Assembly: GCA_949128115.1 (NCBI GenBank)
Contig: OX421967.1
Span: 10,034,070-10,098,069 of the forward strand
From: Anaspis maculata
Taxonomy: Eukaryota; Arthropoda; Insecta; Coleoptera; Scraptiidae
Reading direction: 5' to 3'
DNA: 64,000 bases
Of this stretch, positions 55,191 to 64,000 are shown one piece after another. The notes under the pieces are model-generated. The model saw only the letters and a program-made list of their open reading frames with translations. It was not told the origin of the DNA and ran no database searches. Numbering within the stretch: position 1 is the first letter of the stretch; the number at the start of each line of letters is the position of its first letter. A program made the translations under genes and the position numbers.

Positions 55191-55320
55191 TACAGGGTGT
55201 TACACTTTTTTTTGTCAATATCTCAGGAGATGGTAGAGCATCAAAAAACAAGTAGACTTTTAAGTACTTACTTTTCGACCATCTCCTAAAATATTGACAA
55301 AAAAAGTGTAACACCCTGTA
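55191..55320. mobile_element. 130-bp TA-flanked palindromic MITE (Tc1/mariner-like)
   Basis: TACAGGGTGTTACACTTTTT and AAAAAGTGTAACACCCTGTA are perfect inverted ends. Arms of about 50 bp pair further (TCAATATCTCAGGAGATGGT with ACCATCTCCTAAAATATTGA). TA on both borders fits a mariner-type duplication. It lies 38 bp beyond the P-type transposase stop codon, so it may supply the 3' UTR of that gene. Confidence 0.85.
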
Positions 55321-55358
55321 TGCAACAGGCATGCAAAACAACAATGTTGAAAATACTT

Positions 55359-58300
55359 CTACGTGTGCTTGAATTTTTGCACCTTCTTTTGCTTTGCTGT
55401 TTTTTTTTTAATCCTTTTTTCTTTACTTTCTAATTTGAATTCAGCATTCTTTCTTTTGCACCACCATGGAATGCCAATTCGATACACTCCTTTGAGAAAA
55501 AGCGGCAGGAATGTCTCTCGATGTCTCTCACAAAATAGGACTGATGAATCTAAATTGCCACCGATTTCTCCTGCAGCAATTTTCCCCACTTCTGGCCTCC
55601 CACGAAGTTGCGGCAAAAGATTTTCCAACGTAGTGATGGTGCTTCCAACTGCCACTACTAAATTTTCAGAGGGGTAGGTCAATTTTGGATGCTCTTCTGA
55701 CCATTCTCTATACGAAATGAACAAATTATGCGGGTCATCTGGGGAGCTGCACAGCATAGCCTTGCAAGTGTCACAGTCAGTGGCTTTTGTTAGCCTTTTG
55801 GCTATAAAGCCACTCACATACGTCACAGAAAATGTTTCAGTGCTGCCAAGAGACACAGCACTTGCTATCTCATCAGCAACATCATCTGTTGCTTCGACAC
55901 TGACTTCTTCCATCACTTCTTCGGGACTTAGTGGTGCCACTCCCAGATCAACCATGTGTCCTCTTGTGTCCTCTTCAACTTTCGCCGTTGCAATCCCCGC
56001 ACTCAAAAAAGCCCTTAAATTGCACAAAAGTTGTCCATCATCTTCTTGGCAATTAGTTCCCGACACTGCCTGTTTCGTCAAATTATTCAAAATCTGAGTT
56101 TTCAGACTAGCAATAAATTGAGCCGTTGTAGGGTTGTCGCTGCAGCCGCATCCAGCTCTAATGGCTCCAAATAGATTCTCAAGCGGATCCTGGTTGAGCG
56201 ACCTTGGGCTGAGATGAGGGATGTTTTTTGTTTGAAGGTACTCCCATATTTTTTGGATAGCCTTCAGCGAGATCATCCAACCAATCTGCGATGGCGGTTT
56301 GTCCTGCCTCAATTGGCCCGTTTTGGTGATTCTCCTGAAATTCCAGCTCTTCACTTTTTTGAATGCGTCCTTCCAATAAGCTAGATGTGGGGAGTGTTCA
56401 GTGACGCAGGATTTCAGCTCTTTGCCTTCAGTAGGATTGAGGCGGGACCCATTGAAGCTATCAAACAGCTGGTCCACCTGTTGAATGAACGTTGCCGTTG
56501 CAAGTGCCCTCTGCTCCAATTGACCTAAATAAATAAAAAAAGTTAACAACAGAACTATAATATTTAATATCTATTAAGACTGAATGCCTGCCCTCGATTT
56601 CCGCTTTTCATTTTCGAATTTCTAGCGCTTAGCTTCAGTAGCAACGAAATAGTTTAAATACATTTTTATGTTCGAAGACAGAATTTTCAAAAAATAAATC
56701 GTTATTCACAGCTGCTGGTTTTTGTCGTGAATGGCATTTTGGTTTTGATTTTATTTTACATTTCCTGACCTTATTTTTTTTTGAGCTGAGCTACTCAGAA
56801 GTATTGGACGCATTCGGCAAAGGCTTGAATTTTTTTAATTAGAAAAATTTTGTTAGATGTAAATCCCTAATAACAATTGAAAGGACCGCCCCTTATTCAT
56901 CTGAATGCTATTTTTTTTTTCAATTTTAACGTACCTAATTCTGAAATATCTTTGATGAACATGAAAGTCAGAAAATGTTGAAAACGATTTCAGGGCATAC
57001 ATCATTAGATCATTAACAGAATAAAATACTTGCCGACTACACTACTACCACCACCACTACAATCAAATACAAAACATCATAATTATTGAAAGAAAAAAAA
57101 ATTACCTCTGCTCAGTAAACTATAGACGAAAGCAGCCACTGTTCTACTCATCAGTTGGGCAGCCAAACTGACTTTCATGGAAAACTGCAATTTTGGTTGC
57201 AGGTGGACGTCCTTGATCTTATGCATTGCTCGGAAAATGAATGGAGTCTGCTGGTCTATCTGGTAGGCTTCCACCACGTCGGAAAATCTCGCCTGCATTA
57301 ACTCTTCATTTCCTGACACCTCCACAGGTAGAGACACATAGTGGCTTCTGAACAACGCCGCCGTGCGTTTAAGCAAATGAGGTGGATCGAACATTACAAA
57401 AATTTTCTTCTCTTCAGATACAAAAAATGGCTTTTCGACAGAAACACCTAGATCTTTAAGAGCTTTCACGTTGCTGCTACCCATATCACATACTGTTGCG
57501 ACGACATCCAGCTTGGCAATATGCTTGGCAGCATACAAAACCTCTTGAAGGCATTTAGTTATTTCCGCTGAGCTGCACCCATCCTTTGAAAAATAATAGG
57601 CAACAGGCTGCTTCCATTTCTTCACAAGCCCCTGGCACATGAAAACAAGAGCACGGTTTGCACATTTTTCAGAAGCACCTGCAGAGCCCAAGTCTTCAAA
57701 TCCAAGGATTCGATCAGACGCGGCATCATATTGTAGATTTTGTTTGATATCAATCTCATCAAATGAAAGCACGCAAATCCTGTCCTCCTCTTCTTTCAAG
57801 CCATCCAACATGTGCTTGAAAATATGGTCATTGATACCAACATTGAACGGTACCTTCTCGAGCAACGCCAGCACAGTTCGTCTTGAAGGCATGGCTACAA
57901 TTTTCCGCAATAAATTGTAGCACTTTGGACTTCGCTTATATAAAGCCAGTGCCACAACTTTCTCGTCCATAGTCCACCTTCTCCCTTTAGGCTGTCGTTT
58001 GGCACACCTTATTTGAGAAACTAAAAAATCGGCAGTGGCTGACGGCATGTCCTTGAAAAGGTTTGCAACGACATCGGAATCTGCCAAGTTTGATAGGGCT
58101 TTGATACTGTGCGCACGCTCTTTGCACTTCTTTTTTAGTTTTCTAACATGATCTTCTCTTTTCCTGACAAGGTGCATCAGTTTCTGCTTCCTCGGGGTAG
58201 CATCTGATGGATGAAGATTTTCGATCCCTCTGAATACAGATTTCCCTTTTGGAAGAATTGTAGCAGGTTTAGGTACTACAGGTTCTTTGAACTGGACCGA

Positions 58301-58991
58301 TGTACTGGGAACAGCCTCAGAGTGTGGAACCGCTATGGGTGCTTCATGGAACTGGGCCTTAGATGTACCGGGAACAGCTTCGTGATGTGGAACCCCAGAG
58401 GGATTTACATCTACAGAAAAAAAGACGAGCAACAATTAACATTTGAAACCAATTACCTATACTTAGGAGAAATTGAATACAATTTTGTGATGAAGCTTAA
58501 AGCGTGAAAATATTAAAATTAGTTACCTATTTCCATCACCGGCTGTTCAATTTCACCAACCAAGCCACCACCAACACCAGTGTCTGCTACCGTTCCACTT
58601 TTTGTACTAACCGATGGGATCTCCAGCGGCTGAGGGTGAGACATCGGAAACAGAGTCGGGATAGCATCACGGCGTAATTTCTTTGAACCAGGATCCCTGT
58701 AGCTTTCCACAGTAAAATGACGGCTGCAAATTCTATGGTGTCGAAGCGACGCTCCAGTAAACTTGATGCCCATATTTTCTTGCCACATTTTTGACCTGGA
58801 AAATTTTGATTTCATAACGTTTCACTCTGGCAGAAAGACACAACATGCATGCAATGTAAAACTATTCCAAACAAAAATTAAAAATAAGTTAGGTTAACTT
58901 ACTTTTCCACCGCTGATGGAAAATAATGCATGTTTTCAACTGCGGCCTCCGAATAACCACAAACGTGGCATATCGCTAGACGAGACGACAT
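55359..58991 (-). CDS. P-superfamily (THAP9-like) transposase, intact, 942 aa, 4 exons
   Basis: Exons are complement(55359..56524, 57106..58410, 58527..58795, 58903..58991). All introns are GT-AG, and phases 2, 1, 1 join without a shift to 2829 bases. The start is ATG at 58991 (M-S-S-R-L-A-I-C). THAP domain: C-H-V-C-G, Y-F-P, W after the first junction, then I-C-S-R-H-F, residues 1 to about 85. A Pro/Ser linker and a basic coiled coil follow (about 190-225). Then comes the RNase H-like core with L-S-F-D-E-I (Asp about 337), V-C-D-M-G-S-S-N (Asp about 428), F-D-P-P-H-L-L-K (about 460) and D-P-L-E-N-L-F-G (Glu about 670). A Lys-rich tail closes it. These blocks are those of P-element/THAP9 transposases, which cut and paste DNA in the nucleus. 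Either a recently active P element or a domesticated THAP9-like gene; no terminal repeats were found, so I cannot decide. Confidence 0.9.
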
Positions 58992-59264
58992 TTTCGCTTG
59001 GTAAAACTCGACGTGAAAATTTCGAAAAAAAAAGGAAAACACCTGAAGACACAAACGCAAACAACACAAACAACGGTTGACGTTCAAATCAAATGACGCG
59101 AGATTTTTGACGTTGACTTGTGGTTGACAGAGCGCGCCCGTCGCGCCATCTGCGCTCAGCCGACAGGGTGTGAAACCAGGACAAGCATATTGCAGGAACG
59201 TGTTCAGGAGAGAGATGGAAGAGTCGGTCAAATGAGAGCAGCAATCGGAATGATTTTACATCTA

Positions 59265-59287
59265 ACTTGCATGTCTCGCTTGTCTCT
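59265..59287 (+). promoter_or_regulatory. 23-bp shared upstream element, ZNF-F copy
   Basis: Identical over 23 bases to the ZNF-E copy at 53971-53993 and in the same orientation relative to the gene, about 155 bp upstream of the ZNF-F start. Confidence 0.5.
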
Positions 59288-59330
59288 GAAACAGGCAAGT
59301 TGCCCGGGGTACGGAATTTTGACAAGGGCC

Positions 59331-59342
59331 GCTAGGTGGCGG
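59331..59342 (+). promoter_or_regulatory. CTCF-like motif upstream of ZNF-F
   Basis: GCTAGGTGGCGG, about 100 bp upstream of the split start. Unlike the other four copies it is in sense orientation to the gene. Binding is inferred. Confidence 0.35.
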
Positions 59343-59439
59343 ATAATGAAAGTATGGAAGATTTCTTGAGTGGTTTATTATTTAGGACATTTAGGTAGGT
59401 ACTTATTTAGTGGTCGATACCGGCAAATGTATACCTACA

Positions 59440-59825
59440 ATGTAAGTATACATACCATATGAGCAATAAACATTAGGTATATGAGACATCTTAGTACGAA
59501 ATTACAATTTTTAAGGTTAAAACCGTTCGAAGTTAGCGTGACATTTATTATGGTTGTACACAGTGTTTGCATCGAGTGGATATGCCGTTTCAGCTCGACC
59601 ATCACGTCATTCACGTCCACCAAAGGAACCTCAGAAGTGTTGACATCCCTGCACGGATCATCCCTGTGATGTTTCACTCTGAAACAAAACCGGAACAATA
59701 TTCTTGTTTCTACTGCAATTTCAACAGCCATTACAAGCCTGGTTTATCTGAACACCACTTTAGCAAACATGGTGACGGCAAAAACATTAAAAACTACCAA
59801 ATTAACAAGGATTTTGAAAGATGGT
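59440..59825 (+). pseudogene. ZNF-F, relic of a ZNF-E-like gene (N-terminal part only)
   Basis: The split start is still visible: A-T at 59440-59441, donor GTAAGTATAC, a 74-bp intron (59442-59515) ending TTTTTAAG, then G-T-T-A-A-A-A-C-C. From that start the frame runs M-L-K-P-F-E-V-S and then into a stop at 59667-59669, because a small indel puts finger 1 in another frame. In that other frame fingers 1 and 2 are readable (C-T-Q-C-L-H-R.., Y-S-C-F-Y-C-N-F-N.., S-K-H-G-D-G). They match ZNF-E through D-F-E-R-W at about 59822, where similarity ends abruptly. Finger 3 and the whole array are missing at this site. Confidence 0.75.
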
Positions 59826-60078
59826 ATACTGTTCCCCTCATTTCAACCCTTGGCTATGATTGTTGTTACCCCCCTCCCCTTCTACCTTGGACCTCTTAAC
59901 TACGTTTTGCTTAGGACGTTGCCGTTTCACTCAGGCTCTACACTGGACGAGAACGGAACTTTGGGGATGAGGACTGTATTGAAAGTTGAACAGAAACACG
60001 AATTGACAGCTAACAAAATTAATTTTCAATGAATATCATTCAAAATTACCTATGTAAAACAAACGAGACAACAACAGT

Positions 60079-60132
<54 letters not shown>

Positions 60133-61799
60133 AAGTAGATGGATAACACCCAACAAGAAATCATAAACCATGTCAAACTGTCTGTATAAAAAGCAAAAGA
60201 AAAGTGAAAAAGTAAAAAAAACGTGACGTATACGCTCTTACAGGCACACATGAGAAGAACACGCCAAAGAAACTCCTGTGTATTGCCTGATTGTGCGCTG
60301 AATTATGTTACAAAAGTATTTGAGTAAAAACATGTGAGGATGAATAATCAAGACAATGTCAATTGGTCATAAAATTGCACATGATAATTCACGTAACAAA
60401 TGGAAACTCGCTCGCTTACGCTCCGCTTTGGAGCAAGTTACGCTCGGAATTTACGCTTACGTTTGGCAAAAGCATACACATAACATAAGACAAATTAGTA
60501 GACCCATGCGACATGAATAAATTAGGGCTCTGGGTTCCCACAGAGTGTTTGGCGTGTGAAGTCCAGAGGACGCTGAAAAGAACCTACTCCACAGTACTGA
60601 CATTGTCCTCCTAGAGTTGCGACCAATCTATTACTAACCCGAACTGCTTCTCCCCAGGTTCCCGACCCTCCTGAATCCCGTCTTCACAGGAAACGGTTAA
60701 ATCCCTAAATCCCGTCTTCACAGAAAACAGTCAAATCCCCAAAACAAGCAAACAAACCCCAAGACATGAACACACTCACACACACTTAATGAATGGTGAA
60801 CTTGCACCAATTCTAAAGCAGTCAAGGGAGTGACGGCCCTCACACGACTTTCGGGGAGGACGTCATAAAATTTTGAGATTCTCACAGTAGACAAGACTCT
60901 AACGGACTTCGCTTGCGATTGCATGATTTGGAGCACCAAGAAACACTGCATTCACCACCATCCAAACACAGAGACAACGCAACAAATTCTATATCAAACT
61001 CAGACCGAAGCCCGCGAAAATCCCTCTATTGCAGTCCGTTCCTTTGTTCTCAATTCCCGTAAACGAACTATATTCTTTTCACGATGCCCGTGTTCTCAAC
61101 GCGTCCGCGTGTTATCTTTAGCCGATCTGCATTTCTTACACACTGTGACATCATCCAGAGGAAATAACTCGTAGGTACCTAGTACCTAACACACGTCTAG
61201 GGCCAAGAGGGCCGTTGGGCATTACAAAAACTTAGTGAAATACACGAGACGCGTATAAGGTGCCTCCATCTCAGATCCAAACTAGGCTGTAAAAACCGCT
61301 AAAACCCTTTTTCGGTCCTCTTCTTTGTTCGGAATTCCCGGAAACAAATAAAAAGTGACGCCCACAACAGAGAGATGCGATCCATAATTCGGCCCTACAT
61401 GCGTAATTAAATTTGAAAATGATGCGGCCAAACCAAAAGGGGTGTGGATTAAATCTAGAACAAATAAGTCAAAAATCACCCACCTGTATAATGAAAATTT
61501 TTCAGGACGTCGCGGGACACATCTAGTTCCGACAAAGCACGGCACAAGAATCCCCTTTAACCCGCGATTCTGAAGTTCTCGCGTATCCGCCTCGTGAGAT
61601 CCAAATATAGAATATAGAAAGGTTTCACGCGGAAGTATTATTAAAATGCATTTGTAAAAAGTCGCTGAAAGTGCGGTCCATCACAATGGGTTTGTGACTC
61701 GTGTAAGTTTGAAGGCCATTCGAGCTTATCTGATGCCACCAATCATTATGGGTCGCATGTGAAATGGTAACAAAGTCTCGAAAGCGGATATCAGTCTCC
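59826..61799. other. intergenic sequence downstream of ZNF-F
   Basis: About 2 kb with a CAA-type microsatellite and short random frames. I see no gene. It may represent insertion between ZNF-F and the finger fragment at 61800, but no borders are clear. Confidence 0.4.
60079..60131 (+). repeat. (AAC)n microsatellite
   Basis: About 17 uninterrupted AAC units, preceded by an imperfect pair. Confidence 0.95.
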
Positions 61800-62195
61800 C
61801 GCCATTTTATTATGCAAAGAAAGCATGCAGCCTGAAGCAGCAATGTCCATACAAGGGCAGAAGAAGAAAGATTTCGAAATTGCACTTGTTAAAAAATGCC
61901 ACTAGTGCTGATTTCCATTGGTTCTGCTGTACCAAATGTTCTTACCGTTCCTTACAAAAACAGAGCTTGAAAATGCACATGTTGGCTCATGCCACAGCCA
62001 AACCATATCGATTGGTTCCGCTGCCTCAAATGTTTTTACAGAGCCATACAAAAACACATTTTGAAAGCCCATATGCTGACGCACGCCACCGTTGCGCCGC
62101 TGGAATCGAATAGATCATTTGCATCAAATGTTCGTATCAAGTCAAGACGAAACAAGCGTTCGACAAACCGCTCAATCAGTGATGACGTCAAAAGT
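61800..62195 (+). pseudogene. zinc-finger array fragment, frameshifted
   Basis: Traces of a finger at about 61815-61880, then a complete one (F-C-C-T-K-C-S-Y-R-S-L-Q-K, ending H-M-L-A-H). After a one-base shift comes a second complete finger (H-I-D-W-F-R-C-L-K-C-F-Y-R-A, ending H-M-L-T-H), then a decayed one with C-I-K-C-S-Y-Q. Core and linker style are nearer to ZNF-D and ZNF-E than to A-C. It is on the same strand as ZNF-F and may be the remains of its array. Confidence 0.65.
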
Positions 62196-62245
62196 TATGC
62201 TAGGTCAGGGTTTTGTATGAAAACAATCTCTGTTAGGTTGACAGC

Positions 62246-62434
62246 GCGTGCTTTCCACCTAGCCCCAAGTTCGGTACACCTGCCATTTACGCATGTGCGG
62301 GTGCCAAACGGTGCTTTCCATCTACGTGTTCCTACTCGTTTCTGCGCCGTTCATTGGATCACCTAAAATTTTGTGCCACACCATGGAACATGTGCCGTCT
62401 GGTGGTATTTGTACCGTCTAGGTGGAAAGCACCC
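62246..62434 (-). mobile_element. 189-bp MITE (GTGCTTTCCACCTAG family), unbroken copy
   Basis: Ends GCGTGCTTTCCACCTAG and CTAGGTGGAAAGCACCC, flanked by AGC at 62243-62245 and 62435-62437. It is inverted relative to the split copy at 31483-39259 and shows its pre-insertion structure. Confidence 0.85.
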
Positions 62435-62669
62435 AGCACTTACTGTCTATCCTGATTCCTACCCTCTACCCCTTCTCACACCATCCACTGCAGCTGTCAA
62501 ACAAAATGTAAAATGTATTTAACCAGCATTTCCACCCTCGGATGCCCTTTAGGTTATGAAAACACCCTACAGAAAGGTCGTTGTACTTACCTCTAAACGG
62601 TTGATAAACATAAATAAACATAATTAAATAATATACAGTAAGCTTTTATCGAGGCTTTTATCAATATTT

Positions 62670-62880
62670 CGAGGGGTCAACCACTTCGAGAATACCTGTA
62701 CAAAATGTTCAGAATACTTAGGAAATACTAGGGAATACTTGGAGAATACTAGGAAATATATGGAAATACCGGGAATATCCGGGAATACTCGGGAATACTT
62801 GGGAATACATGGGAATACTCGAGAATATGCGGGAATATCAGGAAATATCTAGGAATACCTAGGAAATACTTGTATCAGAA
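62670..62880 (+). repeat. minisatellite of GGGAATACT-type units behind a CGAGGGGTCAACCAC sequence
   Basis: CGAGGGGTCAACCAC at about 62673 differs by one base from the inverted end of the foldback at 14168. It is followed by about 12 short units such as TAGGAAATACT and CGGGAATACTTG (62725-62875). The opposite end was not found, so this may be a truncated relative. Confidence 0.6.
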
Positions 62881-63285
62881 AATCTCACCAGAGATCTGGA
62901 GATGAGCCGTTTCCGTTTGTTATGGGAAAAATATCGTCGTTCGAGGGAGAAACGAGACAGAGAGAACAACACAGCTCGAGGGTGAAAGAATCGGTGCTGT
63001 GAATTTCTGGGAAAAAGCGTTAATGAAGGGAAGTGTAGACTAAATTGTCATACATTTTTACACATTGCTTCTCCTGATGCATGCGTAAAATAGTAGTAAT
63101 TTTCATAGAATGAACAGCTTATTTTGACCTTGTTCACCTAGTCTGAAAAATATTGTAGACTCGCTAGAAATTCTTGCGGAAATATTATTAGGTACGGCGA
63201 GGTATATGGCATGAAAAACAAGTGAATATCCCCTCACGTGAGTGAGTCGCAATAGCGCATTTTCTCAGCGCAGATCTGTCACTGA
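62881..63285. other. unassigned sequence
   Basis: No supported gene. A phrase CACGTGAGTGAGTCGCAATAGCGCATTTTCTCA near 63235 is related to 25932-25962, inside the hAT-like composite. Confidence 0.4.
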
Positions 63286-64000
63286 TGAAAGTCAAGGTTA
63301 AAAATAAAAATGTTCATACGAGGCAAAAGTAAGTTTCATGTCAATCGTTCCACTAAATAAATAAGAGATTTCAAGATGGCGGCGGAACCATGAAATCCAA
63401 TTTGAAAATGAGAATGATCATACTAGACAACGGCAAGTTTCAAGTTCCATGAAAATCGTTCCACCAAAAAGAAATTCCAATATGGCGGCCAAGATGGCGG
63501 CGAAATCATGAAATTCAATGAAACGATCAGTGAAACGATTTCCATGGATCTTGGAACTTACCCTTGTCTCGTATGTTCAAACTTATTTTTAGCGCATTGT
63601 CTTGACAAAATGAGGCTTATATAGTCGGTTTGTCTGTCTGTCTACCTGTCCGCGTATAAATTAAGGAGTTGTACTCCTCCTCGGGGAATGAAGCTAGGGC
63701 CTTGGAACTTTTTCCGATGGATAGCTGATGATCCCAAGGGTGGCCAATGGGCATTTTTTATCGATACATTGTAGTTATCATTATCATTATCAAAGACCAA
63801 AGACTTCCTGTGAACTTCAAAGAAATTGAATTCCTCCTCGGGGAATGGAGCTAGAGCCCTGGAAATTTTCCGATGGATAGCTAAGGTTCTCAGGGAGTGA
63901 CCAATAGGCAGATTGGATTTCATGGTTGCGAAGCCATCTTGGTCACCATATTGAAATCTCTCATTAGTGGAAAGATTTTCATGAAACTTGTAACTCACCC
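63286..64000. repeat. sequence related to the arms of the 40.5-41.8 kb foldback
   Basis: Shares CCTCGGGGAATGAAGCTAGG, AACTTTTTCCGATGGATAGC, CCAAGATGGCGGCG and TGATCATACKAGRCAA-like words with 40950-41640. The piece AATGGAGCTAGAGCCCTGG and the following bases repeat internally at about 63685 and 63845. It runs off the window edge. Confidence 0.6.

Larger units (their letters stand above)
58992..59439. promoter_or_regulatory. interval between the P-type transposase and ZNF-F starts
   Basis: The two genes diverge here. It includes the 23-bp element shared with ZNF-E (59265-59287) and GCTAGGTGGCGG at 59331-59342, close to a CTCF core. Confidence 0.45.

Noticed and set aside
1..64000. tRNA, rRNA or other structured RNA genes
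   Set aside because: Read for tRNA-like cloverleaf signatures by eye and found none I could defend; a tRNA or Infernal scan would be decisive.

Overview
This is eukaryotic DNA, most likely from an insect. The evidence is AT-rich sequence with many TAGGTACCTA-type runs, short GT-AG introns of 52-73 bp, and insect-style transposons (P superfamily, hAT-like ends, Ty3/gypsy, THAP-DDE, TA-flanked palindromic MITEs). A hemipteran such as a mealybug or aphid is my guess only; no gene here fixes the species.

The host-like component is a dispersed family of C2H2 zinc-finger genes. Five are long: ZNF-A 2243-3811 (-), ZNF-B 7067-8854 (-), ZNF-C 9283-10942 (+, broken, tail at 19108-19284), ZNF-D 20609-22637 (-) and ZNF-E 52553-53888 (-). 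A relic, ZNF-F, lies at 59440-59825 (+), with loose fingers at about 61800-62195. Each long copy has a 3-finger N-terminal module, a short spacer and 9-17 REST-like fingers of about 31 residues joined by a non-canonical linker of the type NEEINWFQ. In A, B, C, E and the relic F the start codon is itself split by the first intron (AT|G). Before splicing the same bases read ATG-TAA, so only spliced RNA has a usable start there. A motif resembling a CTCF core (AGRGGGCGC type) lies about 85-165 bp upstream of most copies.

The rest is layered transposon sequence. An 8.2-kb foldback-like element (10928-19099) with minisatellite-bearing inverted ends sits inside the ZNF-C finger array, flanked by the 8-bp duplication AAGAAATC; removing it rejoins the frame. 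A 7.5-kb hAT-like composite (23441-30944, duplication CTTGCGCA) holds a gag relic, two palindromes and a 265-bp satellite. At 31483-39259 there are three nesting levels: a small MITE split by a palindromic element, itself split by a young gypsy retrotransposon (31967-37348) with seemingly identical LTRs. The empty site of each outer level survives elsewhere in the window. A THAP-like/DDE transposase gene spans 39682-50763 with a 9.3-kb first intron packed with palindromes and degenerate satellite; it lacks the third catalytic acid. An apparently intact four-exon P-superfamily (THAP9-like) transposase of 942 residues lies between ZNF-E and ZNF-F.

At least ten long palindromes or foldbacks occur, so the window should be rich in hairpin transcripts. 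The overall picture is a quickly changing zinc-finger cluster with heavy transposon invasion. Whether the fingers recognise those transposons, as KRAB zinc fingers do in mammals, is a hypothesis only.
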